This document shows, in pieces, positions 1-8,786 of a stretch of 38,127 bases of DNA. Location of the stretch: positions 1-38,127 of the forward strand of contig CABXBY010000008.1 in the NCBI GenBank assembly GCA_902510655.1, in the 5' to 3' direction. A program made the position numbers and the translations under genes. The notes beneath the pieces were generated by a model that had not been told where the DNA came from, searched no databases, and saw nothing but the letters and a program-made list of their open reading frames with translations. Each line of letters begins with the position of its first letter. Position 1 is the stretch's first letter. The stretch comes from an uncultured Bacteroidota bacterium. GTDB lineage: Bacteria > Bacteroidota > Bacteroidia > Flavobacteriales > Flavobacteriaceae.

Positions 1-45
1 ATTGAGAGTTGTTAAGATAAATAAAGTGTATATTATTTTTTTCAT
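1..45 (-). CDS. Partial secreted protein (N-terminus only)
   Basis: An ATG at 43-45 on the minus strand opens a frame of 15 codons that stays open to the window edge. It reads MKKIIYTLFILTTLN, two lysines followed by a hydrophobic stretch, which is how a signal peptide starts. It begins 32 bases after the stop of the isomerase gene and has the same direction, so it probably continues the MFS/dehydrogenase/isomerase operon. Similar operons often carry a secreted glycan-active protein at this place, but nothing here identifies the product. Confidence 0.45.
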   Translation of the reverse strand, partial: MKKIIYTLFILTTLN

Positions 46-77
46 AATATTCAAAAAAAAGTTATTGTAAGAGATAT

Positions 78-1130
78 CTATATTCCTAAAATGTTATTAA
101 TATGTTTTTGGTCAGTATCGCCTGAAGCAAAATCATCAAATGCTTTTTTAGAAACTTCGATAATATGATTTTTTATAAATTTAGATCCTTCAAGAGCTCC
201 TTGTTCAGGAGATTTTATGCAACACTCCCATTCTAAAACAGCCCAGCCTTCAAAATTATATTGACTTAATTTTGAAAAAATACTTTTAAAATCTACTTGT
301 CCGTCTCCTAATGATCTAAATCTTCCAGGTCTGTCAATCCAATCTTGATAACCACCATAAACGCCAGATTTACCATTTGGATTAAACTCAGCATCTTTAA
401 CATGAAACATTTTAATAAATTCATGATAGTGATCAATATATTTTAAGTAGTCCATTTGTTGTAATACAAAATGACTAGGATCATATAAAATTTTTACCCT
501 AGCATGATTATTAGTTGCTTTCAAAAACCTTTCAAAAGTTATTCCATCATGCAAATCTTCACCGGGATGAATCTCATAACAAACGTCAACACCATTATTA
601 TCAAAATGATTTAAAATAGGCGACCATCTATTTGCTAGCTCTTTAAACCCTGTTTCAACAAGTCCTTTTGGTCTTTGTGGCCATGGATACATTGTATGAA
701 AAAGTAAAGACCCTGAAAAAGTTGCTATTTCGGTTAATCCTAAATGCTTGCTGGCATTAGATGCATGTTTTAATTGTTCAACAGCCCATTCTGTTCGACC
801 TTTTACATTTCCTTGAAGATTTTTTGGAGCAAAAGCATCAAACATTTTATCGTAAGCATAATGTGATGCAACTAGTTGTCCTTGCAAATGTGTAGAAAGC
901 TCTGAAATTTCCATTCCGGCTTCACTCACTATCCCCTTAATTTCATCACAATATGTTTTGCTTTCACCCGCTTTTTTTATGTCAATCAACCCTTCTTCCC
1001 AAGTTGGAATTTGAACAGCTTTATAGCCTAAATTATTTGCCCATTCACATATGTTTTTAAGGTTATTGAAAGGCGTTTCCCCTCCAATAAACTGAGCTAA
1101 AAAAATACCAGGTCCTTTAATTGTTTTCAT
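78..1130 (-). CDS. Sugar phosphate isomerase/epimerase-like TIM barrel protein
   Basis: This 350-aa protein has the pattern of the xylose-isomerase-like TIM barrel family (AP endonuclease family 2 fold). Likely metal ligands sit at strand ends: Glu186 in YEIHPGED, Asp217 in LYDPSHF, His243 in FHVKDAE and Glu300 or Glu302 in VLEWE. The GDGQVDF motif near 275-281 is typical of the family. There is no signal peptide, so it is cytoplasmic. It starts 3 bases after the stop of the Gfo/Idh gene, so the two are translated together. Such pairs commonly act on oxidised or keto sugars and inositols; the substrate cannot be read from the sequence. Confidence 0.85.
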   Translation of the reverse strand: MKTIKGPGIFLAQFIGGETPFNNLKNICEWANNLGYKAVQIPTWEEGLIDIKKAGESKTYCDEIKGIVSEAGMEISELSTHLQGQLVASHYAYDKMFDAFAPKNLQGNVKGRTEWAVEQLKHASNASKHLGLTEIATFSGSLLFHTMYPWPQRPKGLVETGFKELANRWSPILNHFDNNGVDVCYEIHPGEDLHDGITFERFLKATNNHARVKILYDPSHFVLQQMDYLKYIDHYHEFIKMFHVKDAEFNPNGKSGVYGGYQDWIDRPGRFRSLGDGQVDFKSIFSKLSQYNFEGWAVLEWECCIKSPEQGALEGSKFIKNHIIEVSKKAFDDFASGDTDQKHINNILGI

Positions 1131-1133
1131 TTG

Positions 1134-2273
1134 TTAATTATTAAGTTCAATCCAAATGTTTCCTTTTGAATTGGATTCTACAGTTTTTTCAATGAAATCC
1201 ATCCCCCTTACGCCATCATCAATTGATGGAAATTCTGCCTCCTGAAAAGCTTCTTTTCTAATTGCACGAGCAACGCCTTTGTAAATATTCCCCATTGAAT
1301 CAAATATTCCTTCAGGATGCCCGGGAGGTAGCTTTGTTCCATCAAGTGAAATTTCATCATTATATGAATGCCCAGATTTTAAGACTTGCATAGGCGCATC
1401 GTCTGTAAGGTGATACAAATAGTTTGGATTTTCCTGTTCCCATTTTAAGGCTCCCTTTTCTCCATATACATTTATTCTTAAATTATTCTCTTCACCTGTT
1501 GCAATTTGACTTGAACGAATTGTTCCTTTTGCATTTGTAGAAAAACGAATTAAGATATTAGCATCAATATCCATAGGATTGTCATCATAAAGTGTATTTA
1601 AATCGGCTAATACGCTCTTGACTTTCATTCCAGTAACAAGCTCAACCATATTAAAAGCATGAGTACCAATATCTCCAACACAACAACTTATTCCTGATTT
1701 TTTTGGATCAAGTCTCCACGTTGAATTTCTTTTTTCCTTTTCATGTATTACTGGATTTAACCATCCCTGTAAATACTGGGCGTCAACCTTTTGAATTTTT
1801 CCAATTGATCCATTTGAAATCATTTTTGTCATTTGCCTAACCATTGGATATCCGGTGTAAGTATAAGTGACGGCAAAAACAAGATTTTTTTCTTCTTGGA
1901 TCTTTTTTAAATCAAGAGCTTCTTTATAAGTTGTTGTAAGAGGTTTCTCACAAATAACATTAAAATTATTTTCAAGTAATTGTTTTGCCATTGGATAGTG
2001 AAGAAAGTTTGGCGTTAATACTGAAACTACTTCAATTCTTTCATCCTTGTCTAGTTTAGACTCTTCTAGAATCATAGTTTCAAAATCTATATATATTCTA
2101 GATTCATTTAAACCCAATTTTTTTGCAAAAGCAACGTTGTCAGGATAGTTTGGATTAAAGACTCCTCCTACAATTTCATACCTGTCAAACATACTTGAAG
2201 CAACTCTATGAAGCACACCAATAAGCGAATCACCACCACCACCTAAAATTCCTAATCTAATTTTATTACTCAT
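1134..2273 (-). CDS. Gfo/Idh/MocA family NAD(P)-dependent oxidoreductase
   Basis: The 379-aa product has an N-terminal Rossmann domain with a glycine-rich loop at residues 8-19 (GILGGGGDSLIG), the family EKP motif at 109-111, and a GDIGTHAFN segment at 200-208 that carries the usual catalytic Asp/His. The length is normal for cytoplasmic members, and no Tat signal is present. It lies between the MFS transporter (13-base gap) and the TIM-barrel isomerase (3-base gap), all on the minus strand. The likely role is reversible oxidation of a sugar or cyclitol imported by the transporter. The family is certain, the substrate is not. Confidence 0.9.
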   Translation of the reverse strand: MSNKIRLGILGGGGDSLIGVLHRVASSMFDRYEIVGGVFNPNYPDNVAFAKKLGLNESRIYIDFETMILEESKLDKDERIEVVSVLTPNFLHYPMAKQLLENNFNVICEKPLTTTYKEALDLKKIQEEKNLVFAVTYTYTGYPMVRQMTKMISNGSIGKIQKVDAQYLQGWLNPVIHEKEKRNSTWRLDPKKSGISCCVGDIGTHAFNMVELVTGMKVKSVLADLNTLYDDNPMDIDANILIRFSTNAKGTIRSSQIATGEENNLRINVYGEKGALKWEQENPNYLYHLTDDAPMQVLKSGHSYNDEISLDGTKLPPGHPEGIFDSMGNIYKGVARAIRKEAFQEAEFPSIDDGVRGMDFIEKTVESNSKGNIWIELNN

Positions 2274-2286
2274 TCTATAAATTTTA

Positions 2287-3498
2287 TTAAACCCTACTTT
2301 CTTCTAATTTGTTTCTAAAGACAAACAAAATTCCAAATAAAACAATTAATGCAAGCGGGAAATAAACCATGTTTCCTAACGCTGCTTGGCCAGCTATAAC
2401 TTCAGCAGCATCTTCTGCAACACCAGAATTCAATGCAATTTGCTTTTCTTCATCTAGCCATGATCCAATTACAGGATTCCACATCCCAGTGGCTAACATT
2501 CCTGCACCTCCAACAAGAGACATGCCTAGAGCTCCGGTTTTTGGCAAATATTCAGCAACAAATCCGATCATTGTTGGCCAGAAATAACAAACTCCAATGG
2601 CAAATAGTCCAGCAGCTAAGTAAAGCATTTGACCATCAACTTGCGACATTGTATAAATTGCTACAGTTGTTACTATCGCCGATAGAAATAAAACACCAAT
2701 TGGGTTAAGTTTGTGTATAATTGGACCAGCAAAATATCTACCTACTGCCATAATACCTGTTATAAGAGCTAAAATCAACATTGGACTTGCTCCAGATTTT
2801 TCAAGAAGAGGATTAAGCCATTGTTGTGTTCCTAACTCTGCAGTTGCAGTTAGTGTCATACAAATTGCTATGAAAATAAATAACGGAGTAAATAAAGATT
2901 TTAAATTAAGTACAGTATCAGATTCTATGTGCTGAGTTTCAGGGAATTCTTCTTTAAAAAACAGATAACCGTAAATTAAAGTAGGGATAAGCATAATTGC
3001 TATCTGAGGCTGCCATCCTAAACCAAAGTCTGTCATAAATTTAGAAGTAAGAGACCCTATAACTATTCCCCCAGGAAACCAAACATGAAACTTATTTAAC
3101 ATAGTGGTTCGATTATCAGAATACATGTCGGCAATTAAAGGATTACAAGCTGCTTCCACAGAACCATTTGCAAAACCTATAAAAAACGAAGAAATTAGAA
3201 GAGTGGCAAACCCTCCTGCATAAATAGTCATTACTAGCCCTAACACATGGGAAAAAAATGCGATTATCATTAATTTCCTTGCTCCTAATAGGTTATATAA
3301 AAAACCTCCAAAAATAGTAGCTACTGGAAATCCCCAAAAGGCCATTGCATTTACAAATCCAAGTTGAGTGTTATTGATTTCAAAATCTTCCCCAAGCTGC
3401 CCAAGAATTCCTGCTCTAATTGCGAATGTCATCGCTGTGACTATAAGCGAAATACAAGCCGCTATAAATAATTTATTTTTTGATATTGCACTGTTCAT
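2287..3498 (-). CDS. MFS transporter, probable sugar importer
   Basis: A 403-aa integral membrane protein with about 12 hydrophobic segments in two halves split by a hydrophilic loop near residues 180-200. The segment GFLYNLLGARKLM near residue 65 is the A-motif region of the major facilitator superfamily. It is the first gene of the minus-strand operon with the Gfo/Idh dehydrogenase and the isomerase, so it probably brings in their substrate (inference). A perfect inverted repeat at 3551-3571 lies about 50 bases upstream of the start and may be an operator or the terminator of the preceding gene. Confidence 0.88.
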   Translation of the reverse strand: MNSAISKNKLFIAACISLIVTAMTFAIRAGILGQLGEDFEINNTQLGFVNAMAFWGFPVATIFGGFLYNLLGARKLMIIAFFSHVLGLVMTIYAGGFATLLISSFFIGFANGSVEAACNPLIADMYSDNRTTMLNKFHVWFPGGIVIGSLTSKFMTDFGLGWQPQIAIMLIPTLIYGYLFFKEEFPETQHIESDTVLNLKSLFTPLFIFIAICMTLTATAELGTQQWLNPLLEKSGASPMLILALITGIMAVGRYFAGPIIHKLNPIGVLFLSAIVTTVAIYTMSQVDGQMLYLAAGLFAIGVCYFWPTMIGFVAEYLPKTGALGMSLVGGAGMLATGMWNPVIGSWLDEEKQIALNSGVAEDAAEVIAGQAALGNMVYFPLALIVLFGILFVFRNKLEESRV

Positions 3499-3550
3499 AA
3501 TATTGTTGTTAGTTTTGTATTATCAAGATACTAATTTCTTTTAAAAACTT

Positions 3551-3571
3551 TAGATTGATTCGGTCAATCTA
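3551..3571. promoter_or_regulatory. 8-bp perfect inverted repeat upstream of the MFS operon
   Basis: TAGATTGA and TCAATCTA flank a 5-base centre TTCGG. The repeat lies between the stop of the CDGSH gene (3616) and the start of the MFS gene (3498), both on the minus strand. Read on that strand, the stem is followed by AAGTTTTT, so a weak terminator is possible. Its symmetry and place before a sugar-type operon also fit a repressor operator. I cannot decide between the two. Confidence 0.45.
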
Positions 3572-3615
3572 GACAAAAGAACTATTAAAATCTTTGGAAT
3601 ACTTTAATTGTAGGA

Positions 3616-3792
3616 TTAATCTTTATGGGATCCATCACAAAAAGGTAAATTTTCAGACTTATTACATCCACAAAGAGTAAACCTTTTACCGTGCTTTATT
3701 TTGTTGCCATCTTCATCTGTCAAAGAAACCAAGCCTTCAACAACAATTTGTCCTTTGGACTTTCTAAAAATGTTTACTGAATCGTTTTTCAT
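3616..3792 (-). CDS. CDGSH-type iron-sulfur protein, 58 aa
   Basis: The 58-aa product ends in CGCNKSENLPFCDGSHKD, an exact match to the CDGSH signature C-x-C-x2-S-x3-P-x-C-D-G-S-H, whose three Cys and one His bind a [2Fe-2S] cluster in this family. Before it lies the usual beta-rich lead-in with charged residues. The start ATG overlaps the TGA stop of the DUF1295 gene (ATGA, 4 bases), so translation is probably coupled. There is no membrane anchor, so a soluble cytoplasmic redox or cluster-transfer protein is likely. The gene is short but convincing. Confidence 0.88.
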   Translation of the reverse strand: MKNDSVNIFRKSKGQIVVEGLVSLTDEDGNKIKHGKRFTLCGCNKSENLPFCDGSHKD

Positions 3793-4622
3793 TTAAAAAA
3801 CAATCTGGGAGTATTTTTTTTATATTCTTTGTAAGAATCTAAGTGCCCCCATTTCTTATTTCCACTTTCTTCCAAAAGCCTAACACCACTTACATAAACT
3901 AGTAATAAATATGTGAACACTGGAGACACTAGGGTTAAGTATTGTAATCCAGAAAGAGATGAAATAGACATAATAGAAATCCCTAGCCACAACAGTATTT
4001 CTCCAAAATAATTTGGATGTCTTGATTTAGACCAAAGACCTGTATTTATAAATTTATCTTTATTTTCTGCAATTGATCGAAATTTTGATTTTTGTTTGTC
4101 TGCGATCACTTCAATTAAAAAACCAAATAAAAACAATCCAAACCCTAAGTATAAGTATACATTTGAAACCACGCCAGTTTCAGTTGAAAGCGCTGTAAGC
4201 GCACATAGACTGCACATTGAAACCCACATTCCCTGTAACGACCATGCTAAAAAAAATCTAGTAGGAGATTGCTTGATTTCTTTAAACCGTTTGTCTTCAC
4301 CAGCTTTTTTAATTCTAAAAAAAAGAAAAGTTCCAAGTCTTACTGCCCAAACAATTATAGCTACTCCCAAAATTAAATTTGTAAAATTTTCAGATGAATC
4401 ATATAAAACGTATGAAACAGCAAAAATGTAAGTAGAGCTACCTGCTAAGTCATAAAACTTTTCAGTTCTAAAAAGATACGCTGGAACAAACAAGATCCAT
4501 TGAATCATAAAAATATACAGGATTACATTTTTTAATATTGGAATGTCAGTAAAAAAAGCTAATAAATAACAAACTGAAAATGCTGAAAAAGAAATCAATA
4601 AGTGAATCAGTTTTTTTAACAT
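3789..4622 (-). CDS. DUF1295 / steroid 5-alpha-reductase-like membrane protein
   Basis: A 277-aa protein with about seven hydrophobic segments. The C-terminal block SRHPNYFGEILLWLG (residues 200-214), together with ADKQKSKFR at 174-182 and a final PRLFF, is the DUF1295 signature, related to the steroid 5-alpha-reductase and isoprenylcysteine methyltransferase fold. Reactions in this group use NADPH or S-adenosylmethionine on lipid substrates; which applies here is unknown. The next gene, a CDGSH protein, starts inside its stop codon. A redox partnership is a reasonable inference but is not shown. Confidence 0.85.
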   Translation of the reverse strand: MLKKLIHLLISFSAFSVCYLLAFFTDIPILKNVILYIFMIQWILFVPAYLFRTEKFYDLAGSSTYIFAVSYVLYDSSENFTNLILGVAIIVWAVRLGTFLFFRIKKAGEDKRFKEIKQSPTRFFLAWSLQGMWVSMCSLCALTALSTETGVVSNVYLYLGFGLFLFGFLIEVIADKQKSKFRSIAENKDKFINTGLWSKSRHPNYFGEILLWLGISIMSISSLSGLQYLTLVSPVFTYLLLVYVSGVRLLEESGNKKWGHLDSYKEYKKNTPRLFFK

Positions 4623-4664
4623 ACTTTAAATATACTAAACTTAATTTTTAGTTAATTTTAATGT

Positions 4665-6122
4665 ATGCGTTATACATCTATATTATTTTTCTTTTTTTTC
4701 TGTTTCAGTATTAATTCTCAATCTAAAAGAATTAAAATAATTGACTCTTTGTCCTTAGAATCAATACCATTTGCTTCAGTTTATTTTTCGAACAATAACG
4801 GTCTTATTTCAGATGAAGATGGCTATTTTGAATTAATTCCAGAACAATTTAATACAGGCGACACATTGTTTGTTTCTTCACTTGGTTTTAAAACAAAAAA
4901 AATTCATTTAAATTTTTTTAGAGACAGTATAATTCGTTTAAAACAGGAATCAATTACGTTAAAAAATGTTGTCGTAACAAATAAACAATTAACGTCTTTA
5001 GAAATCATTAAAAGAGTTAAACAAAATTTAGACTACAACTATAATAAGGAAATTAGCGAATACAAATTATTTTTTAGACAGGATTATAGTCAGACAAATG
5101 AAGAATTTGCTTTAAATAAGTTTAAGTCCTCAATAAAGGATTTAGACAGTAAGGTTATGGACAATGTTTTAGATAATTTGCCAAAGAAGTCTAAAAGTGA
5201 ATTGGAAAGTTTATCCTATTATTATTTAAATAAAAAAGAAGATACCCCGAAAATAAAATTAATAAAATCAAGAAGAACTAACGATGACAATGCAAGTGAT
5301 TTGTCTAAATCGCTTGGGAAAAAACTAGAATCTTCGTTAAAGGAAAATCTAAAGTCATCGTCATATTTTAAAATTAGATCAGGATGGATTCCATTTTCAT
5401 TAGACTTAAGTATTAATGGACTTTGGGACATTGATAGTACAGACGTTGATCAGATTAAAAAAATTAAAGATGAAGAAATTAAAAGAAAAGAAAATTTTGC
5501 CAGAGGACAAATCGGAAGAATTCAAAACGTTTACATGAAGTCTTTTCTCGAACCAAGCTCAGAACTAAATTTTATTTTAAAATCAAAAAACTATATATTT
5601 TCTGAGCCTGAACTATTGTACTTAGAAAATGATTTGGTTTATGTAATAAACTGTTTGCCTAAAAAATCAGATAAATTTAAAGGAACGTTATATATTAATT
5701 CCGAAGATTTTGCTGTTTTACGTTTAGATTATGAAAATATAAAGCCTTTGTCTAAATTTAAATTATTAGGGATTTCTGTTTCTTCTTATCTAGAGAAGGG
5801 TAGAATGAGATTTTCAAAACTTGGTGGCGAAAAATATAATTTAAGTTATTTTCAAAGCACTAGAGGAAATACAGTTTCTGTAAAAAGACCTTTTAAGATT
5901 ATTGAAAAAAACAAAGTGGTTAAAGGACGGAACAAACAAAATCAAATATCAGCAAAATTAAATTTTTCAACCAGATCTATATATAACAAGGAGTTACAAG
6001 TTTTTAAAATAAGAAAAATAAGTTCTAAAGAGTTCGAAGAAATTAATGATGAAAATCAAGTACTCCCTGAATATTTAAAAGAATTTAAAACAAATTTTTG
6101 GGATGAATTTGAAGATGATTAA
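4665..6122 (+). CDS. Secreted protein with carboxypeptidase-regulatory-like domain
   Basis: The 485-aa protein starts with a very hydrophobic signal peptide (MRYTSILFFFFFCFSINSQ). Residues about 22-95 form a CarboxypepD_reg-like beta-sandwich, recognisable by PFASVYFSNNNGLISDEDGYFEL and the following SSLGFKT. Such domains occur at the N-terminus of many Bacteroidota TonB-dependent receptors, but here no barrel follows. The middle (about 130-270) is Lys/Ser-rich and probably helical; the C-terminal part alternates short beta-like strands. No C-terminal sorting domain is seen. A periplasmic or outer-membrane-associated role is inferred. It is transcribed away from DUF1295 and ends at a clear hairpin terminator. 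Confidence 0.75.
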   Translation: MRYTSILFFFFFCFSINSQSKRIKIIDSLSLESIPFASVYFSNNNGLISDEDGYFELIPEQFNTGDTLFVSSLGFKTKKIHLNFFRDSIIRLKQESITLKNVVVTNKQLTSLEIIKRVKQNLDYNYNKEISEYKLFFRQDYSQTNEEFALNKFKSSIKDLDSKVMDNVLDNLPKKSKSELESLSYYYLNKKEDTPKIKLIKSRRTNDDNASDLSKSLGKKLESSLKENLKSSSYFKIRSGWIPFSLDLSINGLWDIDSTDVDQIKKIKDEEIKRKENFARGQIGRIQNVYMKSFLEPSSELNFILKSKNYIFSEPELLYLENDLVYVINCLPKKSDKFKGTLYINSEDFAVLRLDYENIKPLSKFKLLGISVSSYLEKGRMRFSKLGGEKYNLSYFQSTRGNTVSVKRPFKIIEKNKVVKGRNKQNQISAKLNFSTRSIYNKELQVFKIRKISSKEFEEINDENQVLPEYLKEFKTNFWDEFEDD

Positions 6123-6127
6123 AATAA

Positions 6128-6159
6128 AAAAGAGCCTCACCTAAGGATGAAGCTCTTTT
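6128..6159. terminator. Bidirectional hairpin terminator
   Basis: AAAAGAGC at 6128-6135 pairs with GCTCTTTT at 6152-6159; a further three pairs (TCA/TGA) form inside after one mismatch, leaving loop CCTAAGGA. The T-runs on both strands suit termination of both converging genes, the 4665 gene on the plus strand and the FAS1 lipoprotein gene on the minus strand. Confidence 0.8.
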
Positions 6160-6181
6160 AAATCAAATAATAAATTATATT

Positions 6182-7147
6182 TTAATTAGGCAAAATCACT
6201 TTGTCAATTACATGAATGACTCCATTGTTTGCTTGTACATCTACAGCTATAATTTTACTCACTCTATTATTACCGTCAGTTAGTGTTGCTCCACCAGTAA
6301 TATTAGCTGTTATTGGACCTCCTAACGTGTTAAGTTCTAAATTGTCAGATAAGTCTGTTGACAGGGCATTAGCTTCTCCAATAACATGATATGTTAATGT
6401 TGCCTTTAAAGTAGGCTCATCAATATCACTTAGCGATTGAGCGCCAAGCTCTACTAATAAATCTATAAATGCTTGATCAGTAGGGGCAAAAACAGTAAAA
6501 GGAGCAGGAGCAGTCCCAACATTTGTACTTAATATTGAAGCAAAGTCAGCTGTTAAGTCTGGTCTTGTTAAAGCAATTAGCAAATTAGTAAGTCCTGCAT
6601 CAGCTTTTGCAAAAGTTACAATTGATGGAATTGGAACTACTCTATCAACAGCGTGAATTACACCATTTGTAGCATATACATTTCCTTGAGTGATTCTAGA
6701 CTCTCCGTTTAAAGTAACTCTCATATTAACCTGTTCAATATGTATAGAAAGTGGAGTGCCTGTGGCAGCACTATTAGCAGCTGTTTGAAAATAACCAGTT
6801 TCAAAATCACGATACTGAATTTCTCCAACCATTACATGATTTAAAAGTATTTGTGTTAAAAGTTCTGTCGGAACTTGGTCTACATTGCTAAAACCAACTT
6901 CCATTAAAAAACGGCTAAATGCCATATTGTTAGGAGCATAAAGAGTATAATTATCTGTTCCGTTAAGAACTCCATCTAAATTTGTTTTTTGCAAAGCATA
7001 AGTAAGAGAAGTGTAATTGTTACTTGTAGCTACGTGTTCATAAATTGTTTTGGGTTGCATAACATATTCATCATCATCATCGTTAGAACAAGACTGAATA
7101 GCTAATGCTAAAAACATTGCTGTGAATAATTTTAAATTTTTAATCAT
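6182..7147 (-). CDS. Surface lipoprotein with two fasciclin (FAS1) domains
   Basis: I place the start at the ATG at 7147, giving 321 aa, because this puts a lipoprotein signal at the N-terminus with lipobox LAIQSC (Cys20). An upstream ATG at 7195 would add 16 charged residues before it. Cys20 is followed by SNDDDDE, like the lipoprotein export signals that send flavobacterial lipoproteins to the cell surface. Two FAS1 repeats follow at about 33-165 and 178-318, each with the YTLFAPNNMAF / FTVFAPTDQAF strand and an NGVIHVIDKV-type end. FAS1 domains mediate adhesion and carbohydrate or protein contacts; the partner is unknown. Confidence 0.9.
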   Translation of the reverse strand: MIKNLKLFTAMFLALAIQSCSNDDDDEYVMQPKTIYEHVATSNNYTSLTYALQKTNLDGVLNGTDNYTLYAPNNMAFSRFLMEVGFSNVDQVPTELLTQILLNHVMVGEIQYRDFETGYFQTAANSAATGTPLSIHIEQVNMRVTLNGESRITQGNVYATNGVIHAVDRVVPIPSIVTFAKADAGLTNLLIALTRPDLTADFASILSTNVGTAPAPFTVFAPTDQAFIDLLVELGAQSLSDIDEPTLKATLTYHVIGEANALSTDLSDNLELNTLGGPITANITGGATLTDGNNRVSKIIAVDVQANNGVIHVIDKVILPN

Positions 7148-7188
7148 ATTTATTTTTTTAATTTTATATTTCGAATAAATCAAACAGC

Positions 7189-8118
7189 GTGCCAAGCAGA
7201 AAAATAATTTTAAAAATATTTGTATCTATTTCAATTCTGTCTCTAGGATTTTATTTGTATTCCCCGGATATTTTAGTTTCAGAGCTTAAGAAAAAATATA
7301 CCAATCAACACTCAAAGTTTGTTGAAATTGAGGGGATGAATGTTCATTACAGAGATGAGGGAGAAGGTCAAGTAATTGTATTATTACACGGCACAGGGGC
7401 TTCATTACATACATGGGATAAGTGGACTGAAGAATTGAAAAACAACTTTAGGATTATTAGATTAGACTTGCCTGCTTACGGCTTAACTGGTCCACACCCA
7501 GAAAACAAATATTCACTCCCCGACTACTCTAATTTTTTAAATTCTTTTGTTGATTCTATTGGAGTTGATAATTTTATTCTTTCAGGCAATTCACTAGGAG
7601 GAGCAATTGCATGGTATTATGCCTCTGAATATCAAAATAAGGTAAAATTATTGAGTCTACTAGATCCTGGAGGATTTTATAATAAAGACAAGCAAAGTCC
7701 ATTGGTTTTTAGATTAGCCAGAGCTCCAGGAATTAATAAAATTCTTCGTTACGTAACTCCTAGATTTTTTATTAAAAACACTTTAAAAGAAGTTTACTAT
7801 GATAAAACTAAACTAACAGACAAAAAAATAGATACTTATAGAGATTTGATATTAAGGGAAAACAATAGAGAATCATTTATTAATCGAACAAACTCTTCGC
7901 CAGTTGATTATACCCAAAGATTAAAATCTATTATCATTCCTACGCAAATTTTGTGGGGAAACGAAGACGAATGGATTTCTGTTGAAAATGCAAAATTATT
8001 TAGCGAAGCGTTGCCTAATAATAGAGTAGATATAATGCAAGAAACAGGTCACCTTCCAATGGAAGAAAGACCTTATGAAAGCCTGGAGCTGTTGTTAAAT
8101 TTTATAGATGAGAATTAA
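7189..8118 (+). CDS. Alpha/beta-fold hydrolase, membrane-anchored
   Basis: The 309-aa protein starts at GTG and has one N-terminal hydrophobic segment (residues 8-25), a signal anchor or signal peptide. The catalytic parts are clear: HGTGAS oxyanion loop at 67-72, nucleophile Ser135 in GNSLGG, Asp260 in LWGNEDEW and His288 in TGHLP. It resembles broad alpha/beta hydrolases of the epoxide-hydrolase/lipase type; the substrate cannot be predicted. The stop TAA shares its last base with the ATG of the DUF2461 gene (TAATG), so the two are coupled. The GTG start lies within the upstream region of the divergent FAS1 gene. Confidence 0.87.
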   Translation: MPSRKIILKIFVSISILSLGFYLYSPDILVSELKKKYTNQHSKFVEIEGMNVHYRDEGEGQVIVLLHGTGASLHTWDKWTEELKNNFRIIRLDLPAYGLTGPHPENKYSLPDYSNFLNSFVDSIGVDNFILSGNSLGGAIAWYYASEYQNKVKLLSLLDPGGFYNKDKQSPLVFRLARAPGINKILRYVTPRFFIKNTLKEVYYDKTKLTDKKIDTYRDLILRENNRESFINRTNSSPVDYTQRLKSIIIPTQILWGNEDEWISVENAKLFSEALPNNRVDIMQETGHLPMEERPYESLELLLNFIDEN

Positions 8119-8786
8119 TGACTTTATCTAAATCTATATTTACTTTTTTTAAAGAACTTAAAGCTAATAATAATAGAGAATGGTTTTTAAAAAATAAACC
8201 AATATTTAAACAACACGAAGTTCAAGTCAAAATCTTTGGAGAAGAATTAAAAAACAGATTGAATGAGTTTGACAGTATTGATAGATTTAAATTATTTAGA
8301 ATATATAGAGACGTTCGTTTCTCCAAAGATAAAACACCTTTCAAGACTCATTTTGGACTGACTTGGCACAGAACTAAACCACTGTACAGAGGAGGCTATT
8401 ATTTACACATATCGCCTAATAAAAATTTTTTAGCATGTGGGTTTTGGGATCCAAACCCTAGTGATTTAAAACGAATAAGACAGGAACTGGAATATGACGC
8501 AAAGGAATTTAGACAAATAATAAATACTAAAGAATTTTCCTCTGTCTGGGGAGTTTTGGAGGGTAGTGAGTTAAAAACTGCGCCACGAAATTTTGATAAA
8601 AACCATCCAGACATTGATTTAATTCGTAAAAAACAATACATCTTCTCGATAAATTTCTCCAATAGAGAAATTTTTGAACCTAACTTTATTAATAGACTAG
8701 AGTATGCTTTAAAAAAGGTTAAGCCCTTCACTGATTACATGTCCGATGTATTGACAACGGATGAAAATGGAGAATCTTTATTTTAG
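8118..8786 (+). CDS. DUF2461 domain-containing protein
   Basis: A 222-aa soluble protein that matches the DUF2461 (TIGR02453) family by its start LKANNNREWF, the central FRIYRDVRFSKDKTPFKTHFG (shared core RDVRFSKDKTPFK) and GGYYLHISP. The family occurs widely in bacteria and fungi and has no established function. It is translationally coupled to the preceding hydrolase. Its 3' end overlaps by 9 bases the 3' end of a small membrane protein gene on the other strand. Confidence 0.9.
   Translation: MTLSKSIFTFFKELKANNNREWFLKNKPIFKQHEVQVKIFGEELKNRLNEFDSIDRFKLFRIYRDVRFSKDKTPFKTHFGLTWHRTKPLYRGGYYLHISPNKNFLACGFWDPNPSDLKRIRQELEYDAKEFRQIINTKEFSSVWGVLEGSELKTAPRNFDKNHPDIDLIRKKQYIFSINFSNREIFEPNFINRLEYALKKVKPFTDYMSDVLTTDENGESLF

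Noticed and set aside
7148-7195. Longer start for the FAS1 lipoprotein (ATG at 7195)
   Set aside because: It would put 16 charged residues before the lipoprotein signal and overlap the divergent hydrolase start.
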